Shown here in pieces: positions 1 to 6,852 of a stretch of DNA of 64,000 nt. The DNA is from Polaromonas sp. CF318 (GTDB taxonomy: Bacteria; Pseudomonadota; Gammaproteobacteria; Burkholderiales; Burkholderiaceae_C). Both the position numbers and the translations under genes were made by a program. The notes beneath the pieces are model-generated. The model was not told the DNA's origin and searched no databases. It saw only the letters and a program-made list of their open reading frames with translations. Position 1 is the stretch's first letter, and each line of letters opens with the position of its first letter. The DNA is taken from NCBI RefSeq assembly GCF_000282655.1, contig NZ_AKIV01000052.1, positions 1 to 64,000 on the forward strand, given 5' to 3'.

Positions 1-80
1 GCGGAACCGGCTTTGCCGGGCCGCAGGCGCAGCGCCCCCTCGGGGGGCAGCGAAGTACACGAAGTGACGAGCGTGGGGGC
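1..80. repeat. Dispersed GC-rich intergenic repeat, copy 1
   Basis: This stretch matches 17402-17466 almost exactly over its first 38 bases, and again at its last 25 or so, which end in GCGTGGGGGC. The central part, with a CCCCCTCGGGGGG hairpin, is missing from the second copy. A diverged copy in the opposite orientation lies at 50313-50386. The copy may be cut by the left edge of the window. It lies just before maiA. I recall similar repeats from Comamonadaceae intergenic DNA, but this was not checked. Confidence 0.75.
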
Positions 81-99
81 CATCGTTTATGCTTTAGAG

Positions 100-738
100 A
101 TGAAACTCCACAACTATTTCCGCTCATCGTCGTCGTTTCGTGTACGCATCGCGATGGAGCTCAAGGGCCTGAGCTACGACTACATTCCCGTGCACATCGC
201 CAAGGGCGAACACAAGCAGCCGCCCTATGCCGCCCTGGCCGCCGACACCCTGGTGCCGCTGCTGGAAGTCGACGGCGAAAAACTCTCGCAGTCCATGGCC
301 ATCATCGAATACCTGGACGAAAAACATCCCACACCGGCCCTGCTGCCGGCCGATGCGCTGGGCCGCGCCAAGGTGCGCGCGCTGGCCCAGTCGATCGCCT
401 GTGAAATCCACCCCGTCAACAACCTGCGTGTCCTCAAATACCTGGTCAAGGAACTCAAGCTCGACGAGACCGCCAAAAACGCCTGGTACGTCCACTGGTG
501 CCGCGAAGGGCTGGAAGCCTTTGAGCGCCAGCTGGCGCAATTACCGGCATCGACCTATTGCTACGGCGATACCCCCACACTGGCCGACTGCTGCCTCGTG
601 CCGCAGATCTTCAATGCCAAGCGCTTTAATGTGAGCTTCGACGGCCTGCCGCGCACCATGGCCGCGTTTGACGCCTGCATGGCGCTGCCGGCCTTCCAGA
701 AGGCCCAGCCTTCGGCCTGTCCTGACAACGAGGCTTGA
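100..738 (+). CDS. maiA: Maleylacetoacetate isomerase (zeta-class glutathione S-transferase)
   Basis: A 212-residue protein predicted to isomerise maleylacetoacetate to fumarylacetoacetate with glutathione, in tyrosine/homogentisate or gentisate breakdown. The N-terminal thioredoxin fold carries the zeta-class signature SSSSFRVRIA (residues 9-18; the family usually has SSCSWRVRIA), so the Cys is replaced by Ser. The glutathione-binding V52-P53 and Q64-S65 pairs are present. The C-terminal helical domain shows the zeta-type NNLRVLKYL segment. I start at ATG 100 because the protein then begins MKLHNYFRS, as family members do; upstream in-frame codons fall in the repeat. No homogentisate or fumarylacetoacetase genes are adjacent, so the exact substrate route is inferred. 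Downstream pgeF follows after 7 bases. Confidence 0.9.
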   Translation: MKLHNYFRSSSSFRVRIAMELKGLSYDYIPVHIAKGEHKQPPYAALAADTLVPLLEVDGEKLSQSMAIIEYLDEKHPTPALLPADALGRAKVRALAQSIACEIHPVNNLRVLKYLVKELKLDETAKNAWYVHWCREGLEAFERQLAQLPASTYCYGDTPTLADCCLVPQIFNAKRFNVSFDGLPRTMAAFDACMALPAFQKAQPSACPDNEA

Positions 739-745
739 CCTGGTT

Positions 746-1522
746 GTGCATGCGGACTGGCTGATTCCCGACTGGCCGGCGCCCGCCGGCGTGCGCGCGG
801 TGTTCACCACTCGGGCCGGTGGCCTGTCGGTCGCGCCTTACGACAGCATGAACCTGGGCGACCACGTCGGCGACCTGCCGGCGAAGGTCGCGGCCAACCG
901 CGCCCTGCTGCGCCAGGCACTGGGCGGCCGCGCGGTTTTCCTGCAGCAGGTGCATGGCAGCGAGGTAATCGCGCTGGACGCCGACACGGAAGACGGGCTG
1001 CAGGCCGATGCCTGCGTGGCGAAAGAGGCCGGTGTGGCCTGCGCCATCATGGTGGCCGATTGCCTGCCGGTGCTGCTGGCGATGGACGACGGTGCCGTGG
1101 TGGCCGGAGCGCACGCGGGCTGGCGCGGACTGGCGGGGCAGGGCGGGCAAGGCGTTCTGGAAACCGTTCATGCCGCCATGAAGGCAGATGCCCGCACGCT
1201 TGCATGGCTGGGGCCCTGCATAGGGCCTTCGGCTTTTGAGGTGGGCCCTGAGGTCAAGGCTGCGTTTGAAGCCAGCCAGCCTGAAGCCGCTCGCCTGTTT
1301 GTGCTCACCGGCGCGGGCAAGTACCTGGCCGACCTGCCGGGCCTGGCGCGGCTGCGTTTGCGGGCGCTGGGCATGACCCGCATCTATGGCAATGACGGCA
1401 GCGATGCCTGGTGCACCGTGCGCAATCCTTCGCGGTTTTTCTCGCATCGGCGCGATGCCGGGCCGTCGGGCAACGGCCTTGGCACGACAGGGCGCATGGC
1501 CGCCTGCATCTGGCGCGACTGA
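746..1522 (+). CDS. pgeF: Peptidoglycan editing factor / multicopper polyphenol oxidase-like protein (YfiH family)
   Basis: About 258 residues, close to the 243 of E. coli YfiH. The family removes mis-incorporated residues from UDP-MurNAc peptides and has also been described as a laccase-like or purine nucleoside phosphorylase enzyme. The conserved metal-site motifs are present: QQVHGSEV (H70), MVADCLPVL (C106) and AGAHAGWRGL (H123), plus a GPCIGPSAFEVG segment and a C-terminal TTGRMAACIW. The start is uncertain: GTG 746 is chosen because it lies just after the maiA stop and gives the usual short leader before DWPAPAGV, but a start inside maiA cannot be excluded. It probably shares a transcript with maiA. 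Confidence 0.85.
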   Translation: MHADWLIPDWPAPAGVRAVFTTRAGGLSVAPYDSMNLGDHVGDLPAKVAANRALLRQALGGRAVFLQQVHGSEVIALDADTEDGLQADACVAKEAGVACAIMVADCLPVLLAMDDGAVVAGAHAGWRGLAGQGGQGVLETVHAAMKADARTLAWLGPCIGPSAFEVGPEVKAAFEASQPEAARLFVLTGAGKYLADLPGLARLRLRALGMTRIYGNDGSDAWCTVRNPSRFFSHRRDAGPSGNGLGTTGRMAACIWRD

Positions 1523-1540
1523 ATCCGCCAGCTTGCCCTG

Positions 1541-2161
1541 TCAGCGCCCGGGCAAGATTTCAAACATAGTGCGCCGGGTATTTGTGAAGCGAGGCCGCAT
1601 GCGGCTGCTCCACTCGGTGCCACGCACGGCCAGCCAGGGCGGCGAGCCCAGCGTCTCTTCGCTCACCAGGTCATAGCAGGCCAGCGACAGCGGGCCGTGG
1701 TCGTGGTTCAGGAAGCGGCTCGCGCGTATGCAGCCGCTCACCGCCGCCAGGCCCGGCATGTGTTCCTGGTCATACCAGGCTGACAGCTCGGGCATCCAGC
1801 CGGCTTCGGGGTCCATTTCCACGACATAGTGAAACACCGGCGCGGCGCCTGCCGAGGCGCCGGGCGTATCGAACACGCGCTCCAACCGTGAGATATGCAG
1901 CGCCTGCGGGCCCGGCCAGCGTTTGCGCAGCTCGGATTCGAGCATGTGCGCGGCGGGCCCGCCCAGGTGGGTGCGCTGGTCCATGAACACATAGGCGTAG
2001 AAAATCCCCTGTGCCTTGTTGAAGGCCGCGTGCGGCGGTTTGGCCGCCAGCCCCGCGGTGATGCGTAATTGTTCCAACAAGGCTGCAAAGTCGCCGGCCT
2101 GGCCGGCCGATGCGCCTGCCTGCACCAGCAGGGCGTCGGTGAGCTGTGTCGTTTCGATCAC
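1541..2161 (-). CDS. Conserved protein with probable dimeric alpha/beta-barrel C-terminal half
   Basis: 206 residues from a GTG start; last gene of the LysR-linked operon, one base after the stop of the CMD-family gene, so almost certainly co-transcribed and translationally coupled. I do not recognise a firm function. The C-terminal half (FHYVVEMDPE, then WYDQEHMPGLAAV, then a terminal RNTRRTMF-like stretch) resembles EthD/DUF4286-type ferredoxin-like proteins that bind small aromatic or lipid intermediates. The N-terminal half is alanine-rich and has no motif I know. In this setting it may be an auxiliary or degradative enzyme for the operon substrate; that is inference. Confidence 0.7.
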   Translation of the reverse strand: MIETTQLTDALLVQAGASAGQAGDFAALLEQLRITAGLAAKPPHAAFNKAQGIFYAYVFMDQRTHLGGPAAHMLESELRKRWPGPQALHISRLERVFDTPGASAGAAPVFHYVVEMDPEAGWMPELSAWYDQEHMPGLAAVSGCIRASRFLNHDHGPLSLACYDLVSEETLGSPPWLAVRGTEWSSRMRPRFTNTRRTMFEILPGR

Positions 2162-2162
2162 C

Positions 2163-2708
2163 TCAATGCCCTATCCTGAGTGCGACCAGAAAGCGCGACA
2201 CCATGTTGTAGGAAGCCACGGTGGCGACCAGGTCGACCCGTTGCTGCTCGTTGAAAAAGGGCTTCAGCGGATCGAAGACGCTGTCGGGCACCTCGATGCC
2301 CTGGGTCATCGCATCGGTCAGCGCGATGACGTGGCGCTCCAGCGCCGAGAACATGGCTTCCTTGCGACCGGCTTCAGGATCGCGCAGCGCTTCGATTTTT
2401 TCCGGCGGCATGCCGGCGACCAGCGCATGCGGCACATGGGCCTCGAATTCATAGGGTGCGCGGTTCAGCACAGCGACCCGCAGGATCACCAGTTCACGCA
2501 GCAGCGCGGGCACGGTGCTGCGGTTTCGCACGGCGGTCAGCAACTGCTCCCAGCCCTGCGCCAGCGGCGGGCTGTTGAGCAGCACCTGGTAGAGCAGCGA
2601 GACGCGGCCGCGTTCGGCCGTGATGCCGGCTTCGAGGGCGGCCAGTTCCGGCCGGGTGCCGGGGGTGACGGGTGTGACGCGCATGGCGTGATCGGTGCCG
2701 GCCTTCAT
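2163..2708 (-). CDS. Carboxymuconolactone decarboxylase/AhpD-like family protein
   Basis: 181 residues. The core helical segment with LRELVILRVAVLNRAPYEF followed by EAHVPHA matches the carboxymuconolactone decarboxylase fold. It lacks the CxxC pair of AhpD peroxidases, so a redox role is unlikely and a decarboxylase or hydrolase-like role, or a new one, is more plausible. The start is ATG 2708, which overlaps the stop of the Bug gene in an ATGA motif; a longer in-frame extension upstream is judged non-coding because of that coupling. Fourth gene of the operon beginning at 5444. The substrate is unknown. Confidence 0.82.
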   Translation of the reverse strand: MKAGTDHAMRVTPVTPGTRPELAALEAGITAERGRVSLLYQVLLNSPPLAQGWEQLLTAVRNRSTVPALLRELVILRVAVLNRAPYEFEAHVPHALVAGMPPEKIEALRDPEAGRKEAMFSALERHVIALTDAMTQGIEVPDSVFDPLKPFFNEQQRVDLVATVASYNMVSRFLVALRIGH

Positions 2709-3697
2709 TCGGGTTTGATCTTTTTCGCGCGTATGACCTTGCCCCACTTGGCCGTGTCGTTCTTCAGCAGCAGGGCCAGCTCCGCGGGGCTGGAGGCTGC
2801 CGGCTCGGCGCCGGAGGCCAGCAGCTTGCCGCGCACGCTTTCGTCGGCCAGCGCGCGCCTGACCGCCTGGTTGAGCCGCGCGATCTCGGCGGCCGGCGTG
2901 GCTTTGGCGGCGAACAGCGCATACCAGTTGTCGGAGTCGACACCCGCCATGCCCATTTCCTGGAAGGTTTTCACCTCGGGCAGCAAGGGGTGGCGCCGGT
3001 TCGAGGCGATGCCTATGGGCTTGAGCTTGCCGGCCTTGATGAAGCCGACCAGGCCCGGGATGTCGCCGAAAAAGCCGTCCACGTGGCCTGCGATGACGTC
3101 GGTGATGGCCGGCGCCGCGCCCTTGTAGGGCACGTGCACCAGCGGTGCCTTGGTGGCGTCGGCCAGCAGTTCCATCGCCAGGTGCGGCACGCTGCCGGTG
3201 CCCGACGAGGCCATGGTCGCGCCATCCTTGCGTAGCCTGGCGTTGGCGATGAATTCGGCGCCGCTGTTGGCCGGGTTGCCGGCACCCACCACCAGCAGTT
3301 CCACGTTGTTCACCACCAGCGAAACCGGCGCGAGGTCGCGCACCGGGTCGTAGGGCAGCTTTTCGTAGAGCGGCGGGTTGATGGCCACCGCGCCCACGCT
3401 GGTCAGCCAGAGGGTGCTGCCATCGGGCGCGGCGCGCGACACATATTCGGCCGCGATCGCACCGTTGGCGCCGGCCCGGTTTTCGATGATGACCTGCGAG
3501 CCCAGCTCCTTGCCCAGTTGCTCGCCGATGGTGCGCGCCACAAAGTCGACCGGCCCGCCCGGCGGGAAGGCCACCACGAGGCGGGTGATTTTGGCCTGCG
3601 CCCAGGCGGGTGGCGCCGCAAAGCCCAGGGCCAGGACGGCGGCTGCCAGCAGCAGGGCGGACCGCCTGCGGGGGATGTCTTTATCTATGTAGGCCAT
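2705..3697 (-). CDS. Bug/TctC-family tripartite tricarboxylate transporter substrate-binding protein
   Basis: 330 residues. A twin-arginine-rich N-terminus (IPRRRSALLL) is followed by a hydrophobic signal segment ending AWA-QA, so the protein is exported to the periplasm. The mature protein opens with the Bug hallmark ITRLVVAFPPGGPVDFVART, which forms the carboxylate-binding loop. Bug proteins bind carboxylates such as aromatic acids; many in Burkholderiales are orphans without TctA/TctB, as here. The start at ATG 3697 has an AAGGAAA ribosome site. It sits 41 bases after the SDR gene and overlaps the CMD gene by four bases. The ligand is probably the operon substrate or its precursor. Confidence 0.9.
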   Translation of the reverse strand: MAYIDKDIPRRRSALLLAAAVLALGFAAPPAWAQAKITRLVVAFPPGGPVDFVARTIGEQLGKELGSQVIIENRAGANGAIAAEYVSRAAPDGSTLWLTSVGAVAINPPLYEKLPYDPVRDLAPVSLVVNNVELLVVGAGNPANSGAEFIANARLRKDGATMASSGTGSVPHLAMELLADATKAPLVHVPYKGAAPAITDVIAGHVDGFFGDIPGLVGFIKAGKLKPIGIASNRRHPLLPEVKTFQEMGMAGVDSDNWYALFAAKATPAAEIARLNQAVRRALADESVRGKLLASGAEPAASSPAELALLLKNDTAKWGKVIRAKKIKPE

Positions 3698-3738
3698 GGT
3701 GGTTTCCTTGTCTCCGTGAATCCGAACTTCTGAATTTA

Positions 3739-4572
3739 TTAATCGCAGCGCACCGACATGCCGCCGTCCACCACGATCTCGGCGCCGGTGATGAAGCGGG
3801 CTTCGTCGGACGCCAGGAACAGCGCGGCATGGGCCGTGTCGCGGCCGTCGCCCATAAAAGGCAGCGGGATGCGCGACTGGCGCTGCTGCAGCAAGGCCGT
3901 CACGTCGCCGCCCGTGCGCTGTTTGGCCAGGCGCACGTCGACCATGGGTGTGTAGAGCTGGCCGGGCACGACGGTGTTCACGCGTATCCCGGCCTTGGCG
4001 TACTGCACCGCCACCACGCGCGAAAACTGCATCACGCCGGCCTTGGTCGAGGCGTAGGCGACCTGGGCCGAGCCCGTCCAGCGCAGGCCCGAGGTCGAGG
4101 CGATGTTGACGATGGCGCCCGCCGCCTGCGCTTCCATGAGCGGCAACACATGCTTGCAGGCCAGGAAGACGCTCTTGAGGTTGTGGTCTATCTGGGCATC
4201 CCAGGTTTCCTCGGCCATTTCCACCGGGCCGCCGGCCGCCGAGCCGCCCACGTTGTTGACCAGCACGTCGATGCGGCCGAAGCGGGCGACGCAGGCCTCC
4301 ACCACCTGCGCGATGGAGGCCGACTGGGTCACGTCGCATTGCGCGGTGGCGATCTCGCCGCCGGCTTCCTCTACCAGGCGCACGGTTTCCTGCAGGCGTT
4401 CGGTGTCGCGGTCCACCGCAAAAACACGTGCGCCTTCCTGGGCAAAGCGCACGGCAATCGCGCGGCCGTTGCCCCAGCCGGGGCCTACCGATCCGGCGCC
4501 AGTGACGAAGGCGACCTTGCCGGCAAGGCGACCGGCGGCGAGCGGGGGTGTGTTCAAGGCGGTGGCATTCAT
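3739..4572 (-). CDS. Short-chain dehydrogenase/reductase (SDR)
   Basis: 277 residues. The N-terminal Rossmann motif is VTGAGSVGPGWGNGRAIA (residues 23-40), a slightly extended glycine loop. Asp54 at the end of the second strand suggests NAD(H) rather than NADP(H). The NNVG motif (106-109), catalytic S159/S161, Y173 and K177 (YASTK) are intact, and the end FITGAEIVVDGGMS is typical. Its ATG overlaps the stop of the upstream lactonase-like gene (ATGA). It probably oxidises or reduces a hydroxyl intermediate in the same pathway; the substrate cannot be read from sequence. Confidence 0.9.
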   Translation of the reverse strand: MNATALNTPPLAAGRLAGKVAFVTGAGSVGPGWGNGRAIAVRFAQEGARVFAVDRDTERLQETVRLVEEAGGEIATAQCDVTQSASIAQVVEACVARFGRIDVLVNNVGGSAAGGPVEMAEETWDAQIDHNLKSVFLACKHVLPLMEAQAAGAIVNIASTSGLRWTGSAQVAYASTKAGVMQFSRVVAVQYAKAGIRVNTVVPGQLYTPMVDVRLAKQRTGGDVTALLQQRQSRIPLPFMGDGRDTAHAALFLASDEARFITGAEIVVDGGMSVRCD

Positions 4573-5444
4573 GCGGGGAATTGGTAAAGGCGCTGCGGGT
4601 TTTGCACCAGCAGCCTGTCCTGGAGTTCGGGTGTGGGGGCGATGGCGGGCAGCAGGTCCACGAGCACGCCGTCGTCCGGCACGTGCGTGTGGTTGGGATG
4701 CGGCCAGTCCGTGCCCCAGAGGCAGCGCTCGGGAAAGGACTCGACCAGGTGGCGCGCCAGCGCCACGCCGTGGGCATAGGTATGCGGCGGGTTGGGATCA
4801 ATGCGGTCCGCGCCGCTGACCTTGACGTAGAACAGCGGGTCTTCCATCAGGCTGCAAAGCGCGCGGAAATCGGCATGGCCCGCGCCCAGGCGCGCATCGA
4901 CACGGCCCATGTGGTCTATCACCACCGGCACGGCTGAGACCTTGAGCACCGGGGCCAGCTCGTGGATCAGGCTGCTGTCGAAATGCACCTGCAAATGCAT
5001 GCCCAGCGGCGCCAGCCGGTGGGTGAGGGCGACGGCCTGCTGTGCCGTGGCGCCCTGGCCCAGGTGTTTCATGAAGTTAAAGCGCACGCCGCGAAAACCG
5101 GCAGCCATCAGGCGCCTCAGTTCCGCGTCGGGCACGTCGTGCGGCGCCAGCGCCACCCCGAGGTAGCGCCCGCCGCCGGCGGCGATCGCATCCTCCACCG
5201 CCGAGTTGTCGAAACCGTGCACGGCCGACTGCACGATCACGCAGCGCGAAATGCCCAGCTTGCGGTGCAGGCTGAACAGCGTTTGCGCCGGTGCGTCGGC
5301 CGGCGTGAAATTGCGTGTGGCGGCGAAAGGGAAGCGCGCGGCCGGCCCGAAAACATGGACGTGGCTGTCGCAGGCATGGGGCGGTGGGCGGAAACCGGGC
5401 AATGAAGGCTCCGGCAAATAGGTGAGCAGGGGTTCGGTGTTCAT
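4569..5444 (-). CDS. Amidohydrolase_2 family protein, LigI-like (2-pyrone-4,6-dicarboxylate lactonase relative)
   Basis: 291 residues and first gene of the operon. From memory it resembles Sphingomonas LigI over its whole length, including the segments CDSHVHVFG, FRGVRFNFMKHLG, VIDHMGR, LWGTDWPHPN and the PDDGLxVDxxPxIAPTPELQ-type end. The amidohydrolase metal/catalytic residues appear as H28 and H30 (HxH), H178 and D246. LigI opens the lactone of 2-pyrone-4,6-dicarboxylate in protocatechuate 4,5-cleavage. None of the other lig/pmd genes is nearby, so the true substrate may be a different lactone or carboxylated intermediate. The promoter probably lies in the 87-bp gap shared with the LysR gene. 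Confidence 0.85.
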   Translation of the reverse strand: MNTEPLLTYLPEPSLPGFRPPPHACDSHVHVFGPAARFPFAATRNFTPADAPAQTLFSLHRKLGISRCVIVQSAVHGFDNSAVEDAIAAGGGRYLGVALAPHDVPDAELRRLMAAGFRGVRFNFMKHLGQGATAQQAVALTHRLAPLGMHLQVHFDSSLIHELAPVLKVSAVPVVIDHMGRVDARLGAGHADFRALCSLMEDPLFYVKVSGADRIDPNPPHTYAHGVALARHLVESFPERCLWGTDWPHPNHTHVPDDGVLVDLLPAIAPTPELQDRLLVQNPQRLYQFPA

Positions 5445-5497
5445 GGTGCTGTCCGTATTCTGGGGGCCGCAGGTCGGATCCGGTTCGCCTATTTTTG

Positions 5498-5525
5498 GAT
5501 ATCAGCTATCGGAAATAGCGATATC
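5498..5525. promoter_or_regulatory. 28-bp imperfect palindrome, probable LysR operator
   Basis: The sequence has outer arms GATATC...GATATC and inner arms GCTAT...ATAGC, and contains T-N11-A spaced positions typical of LysR-type recognition. It lies in the divergent 87-bp gap, ending six bases before the LysR gene and 54 bases upstream of the lactonase-like start, where autoregulation and activation sites are expected. Confidence 0.6.
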
Positions 5526-5531
5526 ACTAGA

Positions 5532-6470
5532 ATGGGTGAACCATGTTTCGGGGAGCCTGCCATCGACCTGCGCCGTCTTGAATATTTCGTGGCCGTGGCT
5601 GAAGCCGGCAGTTTCAGCAAGGCCGCCGCCGCGCTGGTGATGTCGCAGCCGGCCTTGAGCCAGCAGATCGCCACGCTGGAGCAGGAAACCGGCCACCGCC
5701 TGCTGACCCGCACCGGCCGCGGCGCCGAGCCCACTGACGCGGGGCTGGCCCTGTTGCAGCACGCGCGCGGCATTTTTGACCTCGCCGAGCGCGCCCGCGC
5801 CGACATGCGCGAGCGGCAACTGGTTCCCAGCGGGCGCATCACCCTGGGCTTGCCGCCACGCGTCGCGCATGCGATGACGGCCGACCTGGTGGAACGCTTT
5901 CGGGCCGAATTTCCGGATGCGGCCATCAGCGTCGAAGAAGGCCTGAGCATCCGCCTGCGCGAAGGCCTGGTCGCGGGGCGGCTTGACGTGGCCGTGCTCT
6001 TCGACCCGCCGGCCTCGCCGCTCCTGGACATCGAGACGGTGGCGCGCGAGTCGCTGGTGCTGATGGCGTCCACGCCCTTGCCGGCGCGCATGCGCCTGGC
6101 GGACGTGGCGGCGCTGCCCCTGGTGCTGCCGAGCAAACCCAATTCCCTGCGGCAATTGCTGGAAAGCGAGGTCAAGCCCCGCGGTTATCGGCTCAAGGTC
6201 GTGGCCGAGGTCGATTCGATCAAGACGGTGCTCTCGCTGGTGGCACGCGGCGTAGCGGCCACGGTACTGCCGGCCAGCGCCGTGCGTGAGTGGACGCATG
6301 CGGCGCCGCCCTTCATGGCGGCCATCCATGCGCCGCAAATCCGCAACCGTTTGTGCATTGCCTTGCCCAAGGCCAGGCCGGCCACGCGCGTGAGCCGCTT
6401 TTTGGTGCAACTGACGCGGCAATTGTGCCTGCAGCATTACGGTGACGCGGGCAAACCGCGCCAGCCCTGA
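5532..6470 (+). CDS. LysR-family transcriptional regulator
   Basis: 312 residues with an N-terminal winged helix-turn-helix (LRRLEYFVAVAEAGSFSKAAAAL, then MSQPALSQQIATLEQETG) and a C-terminal periplasmic-binding-like effector domain (about residues 100-300, including GRLDVAVLFDPP and VDSIKTVLSLVARGVAATVLP). The effector domain resembles the Nac/CbpI-like group. It is divergent from the five-gene catabolic operon and is its likely activator. ATG 5532 leaves an eleven-residue leader before IDLRRLEYF, so a later start is possible. Confidence 0.92.
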   Translation: MGEPCFGEPAIDLRRLEYFVAVAEAGSFSKAAAALVMSQPALSQQIATLEQETGHRLLTRTGRGAEPTDAGLALLQHARGIFDLAERARADMRERQLVPSGRITLGLPPRVAHAMTADLVERFRAEFPDAAISVEEGLSIRLREGLVAGRLDVAVLFDPPASPLLDIETVARESLVLMASTPLPARMRLADVAALPLVLPSKPNSLRQLLESEVKPRGYRLKVVAEVDSIKTVLSLVARGVAATVLPASAVREWTHAAPPFMAAIHAPQIRNRLCIALPKARPATRVSRFLVQLTRQLCLQHYGDAGKPRQP

Positions 6471-6482
6471 GCAGGGGGACTG

Positions 6483-6746
6483 TCAGTCCCTGGGTGCTTC
6501 TTGCGCCGCTTTCTCGCGGGCAGCGTCGGCATCTGCAGTTTGCTGCAGGAGCTCCTGCGCCGCGCGTTTTTTGAGGGCCTTGCTGCGCGCGGGCGCGCCC
6601 ATCAGGTAAACCACCAATGCCACAGGCCCCAGTCCATAGAGTACAAAGGTAAACACCGCCCCGAGGACCGTGCCGTTGCTGTTTGTCGCTTCGGCAACGC
6701 TCATCATGAGCACAACGTAAATCCAGGCGATGACAACCAAATACAT
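6483..6746 (-). CDS. Small two-helix membrane protein, unknown function
   Basis: 87 residues. Two hydrophobic spans are visible (about residues 2-18 and 28-50), followed by a basic, charged cytoplasmic tail rich in Ala, Lys and Glu with possible coiled-coil character. No family motif is recognised. It is convergent with the LysR gene, 12 bases away, and divergent from phaC. Composition and codon use match the neighbours. Similar short membrane proteins occur in Burkholderiales, but I cannot name a function. Confidence 0.72.
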   Translation of the reverse strand: MYLVVIAWIYVVLMMSVAEATNSNGTVLGAVFTFVLYGLGPVALVVYLMGAPARSKALKKRAAQELLQQTADADAAREKAAQEAPRD

Positions 6747-6852
6747 AAATACTTGAAACTGGGCGTGCAGTCGGAAATTTTTAAAGCAAATCCTACGATA
6801 CTGGTGGTGTGCTCAAAAGAGTCACCGAGACTCAACATGATCGGGGATATAA

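Noticed and set aside
3698..4801. An N-terminal extension of the Bug protein of more than 350 residues
   Set aside because: The extension is in the shadow of the SDR gene; the real protein starts at ATG 3697 with a ribosome site and a signal peptide.
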